From positions 59,447-123,446 of the forward strand of contig CAKSQO010000007.1 of assembly GCA_934486615.1 (NCBI GenBank): a stretch of 64,000 nucleotides of DNA. Reading direction: 5' to 3'. Each line of letters starts with the position of its first letter. The stretch's first letter is position 1. The notes under the pieces were generated by a model. The model worked only from the letters and a program-made list of their open reading frames with translations. It ran no database searches and was not told the DNA's origin. A program made the translations under genes and the position numbers. Positions 29,640 to 38,363 of the stretch are shown piece by piece. The DNA is from an uncultured Eubacteriales bacterium (lineage in GTDB: Bacteria > Bacillota > Clostridia > Oscillospirales > Acutalibacteraceae).

Positions 29640-29950
29640 AATGTTACTTCCTCTCTGTCGCAGCGCGCGACTTATTATGTCGGCACATCGAACGCTCCCG
29701 CGCAAATGGTGCGTTGTCGGCGGATAAGCCGCCTTTATGTACCGCAAACATATTTTAACACAACAATGAAAAATTTCAAGACCTTTTTTAAGGAAGCAAA
29801 CCGGCCTTTTTCGCACAGCCGCTATGAGTTTTTGCGCATGCTCAAAGCGATTGCAGGCGTCAGGCAGAAAGTGCGCGGTGCGGAAATCAAGCGGCGCAAG
29901 CTTGAGCGTTGCGGTGCAAAGCTGAAAGTGCGGCCGCGAATATTAAGCGG

Positions 29951-30250
29951 CGCACGGTACCCAGCTTCGCAATGCGCGTTGTTCTGCATCGTGCGGTGTG
30001 CGCTGTTTTGCAATATGCGCTGTTTTTGCGGCGGGCATCGCTTTGCGCGGCGCACGGTACTCAGCTTCGCAGTGTGCGTTGTTCTGCATCGTGCGATGTG
30101 CGCTGCTTTGCAATATACGCTGTTTTTGCGGCGGGCAGCGCTTTGCGCGGCGCACGGTACTCAGCTTCGCAGTGTGCGTTGTTCTGCATCGTGCGGTGTG
30201 CGCTGCTTTGCAATATACGCTGTTTTTGCGGCGGGCAGCGCTTTGCGCGG
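29951..30250. repeat. 100-bp tandem repeat, three copies
   Basis: Copies start at 29951, 30051 and 30151 (each CGCACGGTAC) and are nearly identical, with internal TGCGCTG and CTTTGCGCGGCG motifs. The 100-base unit is not divisible by three, so the long open frames across it on both strands are artefacts of composition. It lies in the 709-base gap between ricT and the ferredoxin gene; 29640-29890 shows nothing recognisable. Confidence 0.92.
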
Positions 30251-30334
30251 CGCTCAAGCTTGTGCGCAGTTTTCGCAGCGGGCATCGCTTTGCGCGGCGC
30301 TCAAGCTTGTGCGCAGTTTTCGCAGAGCCCTTAT
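30241..30334. repeat. 47-bp tandem repeat, two copies, appended to the 100-bp array
   Basis: Units at 30241 and 30288 share CTTTGCGCGGCGCTCAAGC and GTGCGCAGTTTTCGCAG. Their first part is the last part of the 100-bp unit, so the shorter array appears to have been grown from it. It ends 15 bases before the ricT stop codon. Confidence 0.85.
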
Positions 30335-30348
30335 CGGCAAAACGGGCG

Positions 30349-31287
30349 TTATTCGTCCTTGTCCTCACCCTCGGCGGGCTTTTCGGTCTTTTCACCGTCG
30401 GGGCGCGGCTTGCGCTGGCGCGGCGGACGCGGCTTCGCGGGCTTCTGCGCCTTGGGCTGCTGCGGCTGTTTGTTCTGGCAGGGCTTGCGCATGGCCTGAA
30501 CGTCGCAGCAATCGAATATCACCGGCGTATCGTTATCCTCGTACTTGACCTTGACCTTCTGCTCGAGCATACTGACCGCGATGACGTGCCCGACGCCCTG
30601 CGGAGTGTTGACCTGAGCGCCGACGCGCGGGGTCACCTTTATCAGCTCGTCATAGACGTTCTGCTCGTAGTTCAGGCAGCACATCAGACGGCCGCAGCAG
30701 CCCGAAATCTTGGTCGGGTTGAGCGAAAGCCCCTGATCCTTGGCCATTCTTATCGAAACGGGGTAGAAATCGTTCAAAAAGCGGGTGCAGCAAAATTCCT
30801 GCCCGCAGATACCGATGCCGCCGAGCAGCTTCGCTTCGTCGCGCACGCCTATCTGGCGCAGCTCGATGCGGGTGCGGAATGTCGAGGCGAGGTCCCTTAC
30901 CAGCTCGCGGAAGTCGACGCGGCCGTCGGAGGTGAAGTAGAAAAGCATCTTGCTGCCGTCAAAGGCATACTCGACGTCGACGAGCTTCATATCCAGCTTG
31001 TGCGCAAGCACCCTTTTCTCGCAAACGGCGAGAGCTTCCTTCTCCTTGCGGCGGTTGTCGTCGTTGCGCTTTACGTCCTCGGGCGTAGCGCGGCGAATGA
31101 CCTCGCGCAGCGGCTTGATGACCGTCTCGTCCTCGACGAGCGTGTTCTCCTGCGTGACCTCGCCGAAGACCAGCCCGCGCGCAGTGTCGACGATGACGTT
31201 CTCGCCGATTTTAAGCTGCTCGCCCTTGGGGTCGAAGTAGTACGGCTTGCCCGAATCCTTAAATTTGACTGAAACGACCTGTGTCAT
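30349..31287 (-). CDS. ricT: RicT/YaaT-type PSP1-domain protein
   Basis: 312 residues from the ATG at 31285-31287, after AAAGGAG. The PSP1 domain has the conserved cysteines GGIGICGQEFCC and SGCCGRLMCCLNYE, which in the Bacillus RicAFT complex help bind iron-sulfur clusters. That complex affects RNase Y processing, sporulation and competence. The C-terminal tail is proline-lysine rich. Gene order holB-ricT is the Bacillus one. Confidence 0.92.
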   Translation of the reverse strand: MTQVVSVKFKDSGKPYYFDPKGEQLKIGENVIVDTARGLVFGEVTQENTLVEDETVIKPLREVIRRATPEDVKRNDDNRRKEKEALAVCEKRVLAHKLDMKLVDVEYAFDGSKMLFYFTSDGRVDFRELVRDLASTFRTRIELRQIGVRDEAKLLGGIGICGQEFCCTRFLNDFYPVSIRMAKDQGLSLNPTKISGCCGRLMCCLNYEQNVYDELIKVTPRVGAQVNTPQGVGHVIAVSMLEQKVKVKYEDNDTPVIFDCCDVQAMRKPCQNKQPQQPKAQKPAKPRPPRQRKPRPDGEKTEKPAEGEDKDE

Positions 31288-31446
31288 AAGTTTCTCCTTT
31301 ATATGCAAGGGGCTTTCTCGGCTTTAAAACCGTTTTAAACCCCGATTAAGCTTTAATTTGAAAGCGCCGTTTTTCAACACTGCTCAAGATTTCTACGCAA
31401 TATTTTAGTTCAAAAAACTGTATAAAGTTTTTCAAAAAATGAAGTT

Positions 31447-32391
31447 TTATGCGCGAAAAATTCGCGCGCAGAGGTCGGTCACGAGCAGCGCGCCGCCCAT
31501 ATTCGCGTCGCAGTCGTGCTCACCCTCGGCAGCGATCTGCTCAAGGCGCATCAGCTGCCTCGGCGTAAAGCGGGACGCGAGCCGAACTCTCCTGTCGTCG
31601 GCGGGAAAGCCGCGCTTTGCGCCCATTTTCACCGCAAGCGCGTCGTGAAAAAGCTCGCCGAGCGCACGGCATATGCCCTTGAGCGCGGCGCGGTCCTTTT
31701 CGTACGGGTGCAGTGCTTTCATCAGCGCCGATTCGCTCTTAAACACGGCGTCGACCGCCGCACGCGCGTACTGCGCGTAGTCCGCAGCGCCCGCAAGCGC
31801 GTCAAGAGCCGCGCCGACCGTAGTCTCGTAATCGCGGTCAACGTCCTCGCGGCTGTACTGCGGATATTTTTCGCAAATGAAGTCGATCCCCTCGTCGCGC
31901 TCGGGCACGTTCATTGAAAATACGCTCAGGCGCGATACGACCGTCTCGAGCAGCTGCCTGGCATACTCGCAGGTAAGCACGAACTTCACACCCGCGGGCG
32001 GCTCCTCAAGCACCTTCAGCAGGGCGTTTTGCGCCTGCTGGTTCATACGCTGCGCGTTCGGAATTATGAATACCCGGCACCTTGACTGGTTCGGCTTTAC
32101 AAACGCATCAGAGCGCACCTGACGGATAACGTCGACACCTATCGCCGCCTTGTCGGTGGTGACGGTGGTTATGTCGGGATTTGAGTCGCCCGAAAGGCAC
32201 GCAGCGCACCTGCCGCACGGCGCGTCCGCGTCAAGGCAGGCCGCAGCGCACGCGATCTGCCGCGCCAAGGTCGTGCGGCCGGAGCCGTACGGACCCTCAA
32301 TAAGTATCGCGTGCGGCAGCCTGTCCTCGCTTAAAAGCGTGTTCAGGCGGTCATAGACGGCTTGGTTGCCGATAAGCTCGGGAGTAATCAA
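31447..32391 (-). CDS. holB: DNA polymerase III delta-prime subunit
   Basis: 314 residues. AAA+ clamp-loader fold with GPYGSGRTTLARQI (P-loop with Arg in place of the usual Lys), zinc knuckles CGRCAACLSGDSNPD, and ALLKVLEEPPAGVKFVLTCE. The arginine-finger-like SRC motif is changed to SRLSVF. Delta-prime is a rigid part of the clamp loader that opens the beta clamp. It overlaps the darA stop by four bases. Confidence 0.93.
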   Translation of the reverse strand: MITPELIGNQAVYDRLNTLLSEDRLPHAILIEGPYGSGRTTLARQIACAAACLDADAPCGRCAACLSGDSNPDITTVTTDKAAIGVDVIRQVRSDAFVKPNQSRCRVFIIPNAQRMNQQAQNALLKVLEEPPAGVKFVLTCEYARQLLETVVSRLSVFSMNVPERDEGIDFICEKYPQYSREDVDRDYETTVGAALDALAGAADYAQYARAAVDAVFKSESALMKALHPYEKDRAALKGICRALGELFHDALAVKMGAKRGFPADDRRVRLASRFTPRQLMRLEQIAAEGEHDCDANMGGALLVTDLCARIFRA

Positions 32392-32708
32392 AACTTCTCG
32401 AATCTGTCAACGTCGGTGACGAAGATGGTCGCGCCGCCGACCGTTACCTCAATGGGCATCGGCACGGTGTCGCCCGGATAGTTTGAAAGGTTGGGGATGG
32501 TCTGCCTGCGCTTGCTCGAAAACTCGCGAATGGTCGTGATGACGTCCTCGACCTGCGAATCCTCAACACCGATAAGGAAAGTCGTGTTGCCTACCTTCAG
32601 AAAGCCGCCCTTGGTGGCCAGCTTTGTGACGATGTAGCCCTTGTCGGTCAGCTCGCCCGATACGGTCGGAGCGTCGTCGCTGTTGACTATGGCAAAAATC
32701 AGTTTCAT
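32388..32708 (-). CDS. darA: Cyclic-di-AMP receptor DarA (PII-like)
   Basis: 106 residues from the ATG at 32706-32708, after GGGGAGAG. It is PII-like, with MKLIFAIVNSDDA, TKLATKGGFLKVGNTTFLIG and IEVTVGGATIFVTDVDRFEKF, matching the DarA/PstA/YaaQ family that binds c-di-AMP. The binding output is not established. First gene of the operon with holB and ricT; in Bacillus yaaR lies between, absent here. Confidence 0.94.
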   Translation of the reverse strand: MKLIFAIVNSDDAPTVSGELTDKGYIVTKLATKGGFLKVGNTTFLIGVEDSQVEDVITTIREFSSKRRQTIPNLSNYPGDTVPMPIEVTVGGATIFVTDVDRFEKF

Positions 32709-32843
32709 AAAATTCTCTCCCCTCAAAAAATGCTGTCTCGCGCGCTCAAAAGCAGAGCTTTCCGTTCAAATCCGAGCAGACGCTTCCGCCTTTATTCGAT
32801 GAATATGCCGCTTTGAGCGCTCCGATACTCTTTCACCGAATAT

Positions 32844-32872
32844 ATTTTAGCACAAATCAGGCACATAGTCAA
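32844..32872 (-). promoter_or_regulatory. Promoter of darA-holB-ricT
   Basis: Minus strand: TTGACT, 17-bp spacer, TAAAAT. Its -35 end is only 11 bases from the -35 box of the divergent SRP RNA promoter. Confidence 0.75.
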
Positions 32873-32883
32873 ACAATTAGTGC

Positions 32884-32912
32884 TTGATAATTTGTGTAAT
32901 ATGTATTATAAT
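32884..32912 (+). promoter_or_regulatory. Promoter of the SRP RNA gene
   Basis: TTGATA, 17-bp spacer, TATAAT. The predicted start is near A32919, at the 5' edge of the RNA fold. Confidence 0.85.
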
Positions 32913-32918
32913 AGCATC

Positions 32919-33080
32919 AAAGAGCGCTTGTGCTTACGGGCGTGCGAATGTGTGGGTCCTGTGCGACAGTGGGCTGTGAACCATGTCAGGCGGGGAACCG
33001 AGCAGCATTAAGCGGATTCCTCTGTGCGCCGCAGTCAATCTTCGCATTCGCATCCCCGTGCGCATCAGCGCTTTTGTTTT
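32919..33080 (+). ncRNA. ffs: Signal recognition particle RNA (small type)
   Basis: The domain IV core is intact: GTGAACC, GTCAGG, the GGAA tetraloop closed by CGG/CCG, then AGCAGC and ATTAAG. Long-range pairing GCGAATG/CATTCGC and ACGGG/CCCGT closes a single rod, and the flanks GAGCGC/GCGCTT pair at the base. Only about 30 bases lie 5' of the rod, so an Alu domain seems to be missing. The 3' end is set at the T-rich CTTTTGTTTT. Its location before dnaX is the Bacillus arrangement. Confidence 0.92.
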
Positions 33081-33135
33081 GTCGATTTCAGGGCGGGATC
33101 TCAAGTCCCGCGCTTTTTCGGAGGTGACCTTTTCC

Positions 33136-34890
33136 GTGTACCGCGCTTTATACCGCAAATACCGCCCGCGCGATTTTTCCGACGTCTGCGGTCAGCCGCA
33201 CATCGTCCGCACGCTGAAAAATCAGCTTAAGGAGGGCAGGCTGTCCCACGCCTACCTTTTCACAGGCTCACGCGGAACGGGCAAGACAAGCTGCGCCAAA
33301 ATTTTTGCCAAGGCCGTCAACTGCCTCCGCCCCGTCGACGGCGACCCGTGCAACGAGTGCGAGATCTGCCGCGGCATTGACGACGAGACCGTCCTCGATG
33401 TGACAGAGATAGACGCCGCGTCCAACAACGGCGTTGACGACATTCGCGAGCTGCGCGACAACAGCGCGTTCGCTCCCGTCGCGGCGAAGTACCGCGTCTA
33501 CATCGTCGACGAGGTACATATGCTTTCGGGCGCTGCGTTCAACGCGCTGCTCAAAACGCTTGAGGAGCCACCCGAGCACATCATCTTCATTCTCGCGACG
33601 ACCGAGGTGCACAAGCTGCCCGCCACCATTCTCTCGCGCTGCCAGCGGTTCGACTTCCGTCGGATTTCGCCGGAGGACATCGCTTCAAGGCTCGAATTCG
33701 TCGCTTCAAAAGAGAATTTCACTTTAACTCACGACGCGGCTCTGCTCATCGGGCGGCTCAGCGACGGCGCAATGCGCGACGCGCTCAGTCTGCTTGACGT
33801 GTGCTCCGCCGCCTCCGACAATATCGACGAGCAGGTCGTGCTCGACAGCGCAGGGCTTTCGGGCAGACAGTATCTCGGCGACCTGATACGTGCCTGCGTC
33901 GGCGGCGACGCGGCCGCGGCGCTCGGCATAGTCGACGAGCTTTACCGCAAGGCCAAGGATCTGGGCAGGCTCTGCTCCGAGCTGGTCGAATACCTGCGCG
34001 ATATTATGCTGATCAAGACGCTGCGCAGGCCCGAGGATATGCTCAAATGCTCGGCAGGCGAGCTTGACGAGATGCGCGCCGTCGCCGACAGTGTGAAGCT
34101 CGACGCGGTCATGCACGCGATAAGCGTGTTTGAGGGCGCGGGCGAAGCTATGCGCTCGGGCGCTGCGCGCAGAACGGCGGTCGAAACGGCCGTCATCAAG
34201 CTGTGTGACCCGTCGCTCGATACCTCGAGTGATGCGCTGCTCAGGCGCATAAGTCTGCTTGAAGGCTCTGCTCCGCGCGCGCCGTTTGCGCCGCAGGCCG
34301 AGAGCGCGTCCGCGGTCAGCGCCGCGCACCCCGCTCCTGCAGCTTACGCCCATTCCGCGCCCGCTGCGCCCCCCGCTCCCACCGAGCCAAAGCGCGAAGC
34401 GCCCCCCGCGCCCCGCGACGAATTCGTGTCCGCTGCGCCCCCGACAGACGAGCGCGCTCAAGCTCCCGCAGAGCCTGCTCCGTCCGCTGCCGCAGAGCCT
34501 GCTCCGTCCGCTGCCGCGAGCGCTCCTGTCGACGGCGCACAGTCCGCTCCCGCTTCGGATGAGCCCGAGGGCGAGTTCACCCGCTGGGGCGAAGTGCTCG
34601 ACTTGCTCGGTCAGCGCGACCCGCTGATGAGAGCCGCTTTAGGCGGCTCACGCGCGTTTATTCGGGACGGCTTTATGCTGCTCGACTTTGCAAATCACAG
34701 CTTCCGCGATATGATAAACGATCAGCACCACCGTGCAAATTTGAAGCAGGCTATCGCCGCAGTGACGGGCAAAAGCTACCCGATAGGCCCCTATACTCCC
34801 GCCAAGCAGCCCGCAAAAAAGCAGGAAAACGACCCGCTTGACAAGCTGATTGAAAACGCCGCAGCCAACGGTCTCGGCGAAGAGATATGA
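33136..34890 (+). CDS. dnaX: DNA polymerase III gamma/tau subunit
   Basis: 584 residues from GTG at 33136, nine bases after GGAGGTGA; longer frames run through the SRP RNA and are rejected. AAA+ motor with P-loop GSRGTGKTSCAKIFAKA, zinc ligands in CNECEIC, sensor-type EVHMLSGAAFNALLKTLEEP and the SRC arginine finger in LSRCQRFDFRRI. Residues about 380-480 form an Ala-Pro linker with short duplicated EPAPSAAAEPAPS blocks. Next come ybaB and recR, as in many bacteria. Confidence 0.96.
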   Translation: MYRALYRKYRPRDFSDVCGQPHIVRTLKNQLKEGRLSHAYLFTGSRGTGKTSCAKIFAKAVNCLRPVDGDPCNECEICRGIDDETVLDVTEIDAASNNGVDDIRELRDNSAFAPVAAKYRVYIVDEVHMLSGAAFNALLKTLEEPPEHIIFILATTEVHKLPATILSRCQRFDFRRISPEDIASRLEFVASKENFTLTHDAALLIGRLSDGAMRDALSLLDVCSAASDNIDEQVVLDSAGLSGRQYLGDLIRACVGGDAAAALGIVDELYRKAKDLGRLCSELVEYLRDIMLIKTLRRPEDMLKCSAGELDEMRAVADSVKLDAVMHAISVFEGAGEAMRSGAARRTAVETAVIKLCDPSLDTSSDALLRRISLLEGSAPRAPFAPQAESASAVSAAHPAPAAYAHSAPAAPPAPTEPKREAPPAPRDEFVSAAPPTDERAQAPAEPAPSAAAEPAPSAAASAPVDGAQSAPASDEPEGEFTRWGEVLDLLGQRDPLMRAALGGSRAFIRDGFMLLDFANHSFRDMINDQHHRANLKQAIAAVTGKSYPIGPYTPAKQPAKKQENDPLDKLIENAAANGLGEEI

Positions 34891-34929
34891 ACCCGAAAAC
34901 GGTTCTCTGACGAAAGGAAGATTTATTTT

Positions 34930-35277
34930 ATGAAAGCAAGATTACCTCAGGGCTACGGCGGAGGGCCGGGCAATATGCAGTCGATGCTCAAGCAGGCGCA
35001 GAAGATGCAGGCAGACATGGCCGCCGCGCAGGAAATGCTCGAGCAGCGCGAGTACACCGCTACCGCGGGCGGCTCGATGGTCGAAGCCAGGGTCAACGGC
35101 AAGCGCGAGCTTGTCGGAATTAAGATAAATCCCGACGTCGTCGACCCCGAGGACGTCGAAATGCTCGAGGACCTCGTCACCGCCGCAGTCAATGAAGCGC
35201 TGCGCGCCGCAAGCGAGGACAGCGAGAGCGAAATGGGCAAGATCACGGGCGGAATGAACATTCCGGGAATGTTCTGA
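34930..35277 (+). CDS. ybaB: YbaB/EbfC family nucleoid-associated protein
   Basis: 115 residues. The family core MLKQAQKMQADMAAAQEML and the glycine-rich TAGGSMVEARVNGKREL are clear, with KINPDVVDPEDVEMLEDL following. YbaB dimers bind DNA like tweezers. The N-terminal leader MKARLPQGYGGGPGN is glycine rich, as usual in Firmicutes. A GAAAGGAAG site precedes the ATG; the stop overlaps the recR start by one base. Confidence 0.95.
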   Translation: MKARLPQGYGGGPGNMQSMLKQAQKMQADMAAAQEMLEQREYTATAGGSMVEARVNGKRELVGIKINPDVVDPEDVEMLEDLVTAAVNEALRAASEDSESEMGKITGGMNIPGMF

Positions 35278-35876
35278 TGAGCTACTCGATTCCCTCCCTC
35301 GCCAAGCTCGCCGAGAATTTTGAGCGCATACCCGGCGTCGGCCGCAAGTCGGCGCAGCGAATGGCGTTCTACGTCCTCGGCCTGACCGACGAACAGGCAA
35401 AAGCCTTCGCCGACTCGATTACGGAGGCAAAGGCCAATATTCACTGCTGCCCCGTGTGCCAGAATCTGACCGACAGCGAGGTCTGCCCGATTTGCAATGA
35501 CATCAAGCGCGACCGCAGCGTGATCTGCGTTGTCGAGGACGCGCAGGACGTTATGGCGTTCGAGCACACGCGCGAGTTCAACGGCGTCTACCACGTCCTG
35601 CACGGCGTTATCTCCCCGCTCGACGGAATAGGGCCCGAAAAGCTGCGCATACGCGAGCTTATGGCGCGCCTGAGCGACGACACGGTTAAGGAGATAATTA
35701 TGGCCACCAACCCGACCGTCGACGGCGAAGCGACCGCGTCCTACATCTCGCGGCAGATAAAGCCGTTCGGCATAAAGGTGACCCGCCTTGCCTACGGTAT
35801 CCCCGTCGGCGGCAGCCTCGAGTACGCCGACGACGTGACCCTCTCCCGCGCCTTAGAAGGCCGCAGCGAGATTTGA
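35277..35876 (+). CDS. recR: Recombination mediator RecR
   Basis: 199 residues. Helix-hairpin-helix RIPGVGRKSAQRMAFY, a four-cysteine zinc finger CPVCQNLTDSEVCPIC, and a Toprim domain beginning VICVVEDAQDVMAFE, with the final GSLEYADDVTLSRALEGR. RecR with RecO loads RecA on gapped DNA. It is the last gene of the dnaX-ybaB-recR operon and is followed by a strong terminator. Confidence 0.97.
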   Translation: MSYSIPSLAKLAENFERIPGVGRKSAQRMAFYVLGLTDEQAKAFADSITEAKANIHCCPVCQNLTDSEVCPICNDIKRDRSVICVVEDAQDVMAFEHTREFNGVYHVLHGVISPLDGIGPEKLRIRELMARLSDDTVKEIIMATNPTVDGEATASYISRQIKPFGIKVTRLAYGIPVGGSLEYADDVTLSRALEGRSEI

Positions 35877-35933
35877 CGCGCTTCGTACACCCGACGGCAA
35901 AGCGAGTTCCCGAAAGTCTGTCACACAATAAAT

Positions 35934-35979
35934 AAAGCGCTCCGATTGCGGCTGTTTTATCGCAATCGGAGCGCTTTTT
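35934..35979 (+). terminator. Terminator of dnaX-ybaB-recR
   Basis: Perfect 17-base-pair stem (AAAGCGCTCCGATTGCG with its complement), ten-base loop, TTTTTAT tail. The converging fumarase gene can use it as well. Confidence 0.92.
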
Positions 35980-36000
35980 ATAAATATTCCGACCCGCTTC

Positions 36001-36843
36001 TCACAGCACGGCGCTTTTGTGGCGGGTGACGTGGCAGCCGATATTCACGGCTATCGGCAGGCCAGCGATGTGGGTCGCAAACTGCTCGATATTCACGCAC
36101 AAAGCGGTCGTTTTGCCGCCGAAGCCCTGCGGGCCTATTCCGAGCGCGTTGACCGCGGCAAGCATATCGCTCTCAAGCCCGGCGTACCACTCGTCGGAGT
36201 TGCGCACGCTGCAAGGGCGGCACAGCGCCCTCTTAGCCAGAACAGCGGCTTTCTCAAAGTCGCCGCCGATGCCGACACCCACGACCATGGGCGGGCACGG
36301 ATTGCTGCCTGCAGCCCTGACAATATCGCAGACGGCGGCAATGACGTCCTCGCGCTTAGCGCTCGGGGTCAGCATACGCACGCCGCTCATATTCTCGCTG
36401 CCGAAGCCCTTTGGCGCGACAGTCAGCGCGACCCTGTCGCCAGCGACGATGCGCGTGTGGATAATTGCGGGCGTGTTGTCGCCCGTGTTGACGCGCCGCA
36501 GCGGGTCGCCGACGACCGATTTGCGCAGCAGCCCCTTGTCGTAGCCGCGGCGCACGCCGTCGTTGACCGCGTCCTCAAGCAGGCCGCCGACGAGGTGCAC
36601 GTCCTGCCCCACATCAATGAACACAACTGCCATCCCCGTGTCCTGACAGACGGGTATGTCCAGCTCCTTTGCGGCGTCAATGTTGCGGCAAAGGTCGTGC
36701 ATTATGCTTTTTGCAAGCGGCTCGCTCTCGGCCTCGGCGGCAGCGCCGATGGCGGCGCACAGGTCGTCGGGCAGCACGCGGTTGGCGCTCGAGCACAGCT
36801 CGGCGACCGCGTCGGCGATGACTTTTACGTTAAGCTCTCTCAT
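36001..36843 (-). CDS. Fumarate hydratase alpha subunit (class I), orphan
   Basis: 280 residues from the ATG at 36841-36843, after AGGTG. The class I fumarase/tartrate dehydratase alpha fold is shown by PVCQDTGMAVVFIDVGQDVH, with the cluster cysteine in CQDTG, NTGDNTPAIIHTRIV, and the second and third cluster cysteines likely in GSNPCPPMVVGVGIGG and CRPCSVR. The class needs a separate beta subunit for activity, yet the adjacent genes are recR and an epimerase; none is seen in the window. It overlaps nothing and lies six bases from the epimerase stop. Confidence 0.92.
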   Translation of the reverse strand: MRELNVKVIADAVAELCSSANRVLPDDLCAAIGAAAEAESEPLAKSIMHDLCRNIDAAKELDIPVCQDTGMAVVFIDVGQDVHLVGGLLEDAVNDGVRRGYDKGLLRKSVVGDPLRRVNTGDNTPAIIHTRIVAGDRVALTVAPKGFGSENMSGVRMLTPSAKREDVIAAVCDIVRAAGSNPCPPMVVGVGIGGDFEKAAVLAKRALCRPCSVRNSDEWYAGLESDMLAAVNALGIGPQGFGGKTTALCVNIEQFATHIAGLPIAVNIGCHVTRHKSAVL

Positions 36844-36848
36844 AAAGT

Positions 36849-37721
36849 TCACCTGACTTCGATCTCAATACCCGTGGTATACTCCGCGCCCGCTTCAAGA
36901 ATGTTCATATCACGCTTGGTCTCAAGGTCGTCGACCTTGCCGAAATAGGCGGGCATACTCTGCCACGGCTCGATGCAGACGTAGGGCGCGTCGGTGTGGT
37001 CGGCGTGCCAGAAGCCGACGTACTGCATATCGGGGTAGTCGACCGTGACCGCGTGCGCACTCTTTTCCGAGCGCAGGGTGACCGAGCGCGGGCAGCCCTT
37101 GAGGAACACCGCGTCGAGGTCGAACAGGTCATGGGTCAGGTGCATTCTGCGGCCGCCCTCAAGTGCGAACGGCTGCGTTTTATCGCTGAAAAAGCAGCCG
37201 TCGAACACGACCCTCTGCGGCTCGCAGGCGGTCGGGAACTCGACAAACCAGTCCTCGAACGCTCCCCCTCCGAGCGGGACGTTGAAGCCCGGGTGGAAGC
37301 CGAACGCAAACGGCATCGGCTTGCCGTCGCGGCTTTTTACGCGCGCCGACAGGCTCAGCTTCGCGCCCGAAAGAGTGTAGGTCACCCACAGCGTAAAGTC
37401 AAACGGATAAATCCCGCGCGTCTCATCGCTTGAGTCAAAGCGCATCGTCAGGCTGTCGCCTGTCCGTCTCTCAAGCGCAAACGGCAGCTTGCGCACGAAG
37501 CCGTGCAGGTTCATCTCGTACATTTCGCCGCGATAGGTGTACTTGTTATCGGTCAGGCGGCCGCATATCGGGAACATGATCGGCGCGTGGCCGTGCCAGT
37601 AGCGCTCGTCGCCCTGCCAGATAAATTCGGTGCCGTCGGACTTCCGTTTAAGGCCGACAAGCTCCGCGCCGACCTCGGCAACGGTCACGGTGATAAGGTC
37701 GTTTTCAAGCTTAAAAATCAT
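36849..37721 (-). CDS. Aldose 1-epimerase family protein
   Basis: 290 residues from the ATG at 37719-37721, after AAAGGAG. The galactose-mutarotase-like fold is indicated by GAELVGLKRKSDGTEFIWQG-type N-terminal residues (LVGLKRKSDGTEFIWQG), HGHAPIMFPICGRL, MNLHGFVRKLPF and FGFHPGFNVPLG. The histidines and a glutamate near CIEPWQSMPAY resemble the YeaD/LacX-type subgroup, whose substrates are uncertain. It is probably co-transcribed with the fumarase alpha gene. Confidence 0.88.
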   Translation of the reverse strand: MIFKLENDLITVTVAEVGAELVGLKRKSDGTEFIWQGDERYWHGHAPIMFPICGRLTDNKYTYRGEMYEMNLHGFVRKLPFALERRTGDSLTMRFDSSDETRGIYPFDFTLWVTYTLSGAKLSLSARVKSRDGKPMPFAFGFHPGFNVPLGGGAFEDWFVEFPTACEPQRVVFDGCFFSDKTQPFALEGGRRMHLTHDLFDLDAVFLKGCPRSVTLRSEKSAHAVTVDYPDMQYVGFWHADHTDAPYVCIEPWQSMPAYFGKVDDLETKRDMNILEAGAEYTTGIEIEVR

Positions 37722-37779
37722 TGTCTTTCTCCTTTTCGGCGAAACGGGTCGCCCGTCGCAAAGCATTTATAACAGCAAC

Positions 37780-37817
37780 AAGCACCGCCCGAACATCACC
37801 CGTATCGGTCGGTGCTT
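37780..37817 (-). terminator. Possible terminator of the yabP-yabQ-divIC-yabR run
   Basis: AAGCACCG/CGGTGCTT stem with a 22-base loop, 13 bases past the S1-domain gene stop; the T tract is weak on the minus strand. Confidence 0.4.
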
Positions 37818-37830
37818 ATTATTACTCAAC

Positions 37831-38265
37831 TTATTTGGGCGAGCGCTTGGGGCGCCTGACCTCGAGGTTATTCTTCTTTTTAAGGCCCGAGATCTTGTCG
37901 TCGCTGGTCTGCTTGAACTTGCTCATCATATCCTCAAACGACATGGACTCCTGCTTGCGCGCAACCCATTCGCCGCCGGTAGGGCGCTCAGGCGGTGCGA
38001 CAGGCTTCTTCGGCGCAGGCTTTGCCCTGTCCGTTGCGCGCTTTATCGAGAGGCTGATTTTGCCGTCCTCCGCGATGTTCATCACCTTGACCTTGACGGT
38101 CTGGCCGACGGAAAGATGGTCGTTGATATTCTCAACAAACGTCGGAGCGACCTCCGAAACGTGAACCATTCCCGTTTTACCCTCGCCGAGCGCGATGAAC
38201 GCGCCGAATTTGGTAATGCCGGTGACCTTTCCCTCAACGATTGATCCGATCTCGATCTGATTCAT
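37831..38265 (-). CDS. yabR: S1 RNA-binding domain protein (YabR-like)
   Basis: 144 residues. An S1 domain occupies residues 1-75: IEIGSIVEGKVTGITKFGAF, GMVHVSEV and VKVKVMNIAEDGKISLSIKR. The rest is a basic, proline-rich tail with EWVARKQESMSFEDMMSKF and a final RRPKRSPK. S1 proteins of this type bind RNA or ribosomes. In Bacillus yabR follows divIC, and the order is the same here. A general-stress protein 13 homologue is the other reading. Confidence 0.9.
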   Translation of the reverse strand: MNQIEIGSIVEGKVTGITKFGAFIALGEGKTGMVHVSEVAPTFVENINDHLSVGQTVKVKVMNIAEDGKISLSIKRATDRAKPAPKKPVAPPERPTGGEWVARKQESMSFEDMMSKFKQTSDDKISGLKKKNNLEVRRPKRSPK

Positions 38266-38363
38266 ATAAAAAGATTGATCCTCCCCGAAGCCGCCCGAAA
38301 GGCTGACTTCAAATTATACTCATTCTGCCCCTTTACCGCTTTGGGCAGATTTTCGCGCAGACA

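Noticed and set aside
29998..31272. 424-codon plus-strand frame across the tandem array and ricT
   Set aside because: The 100-bp unit is not divisible by three, and most of the frame is antisense to ricT.
34808..34822. A-AAA-AAG slippery site in dnaX
   Set aside because: It lies about 25 codons from the end, so frameshifting could not yield a separate gamma subunit.
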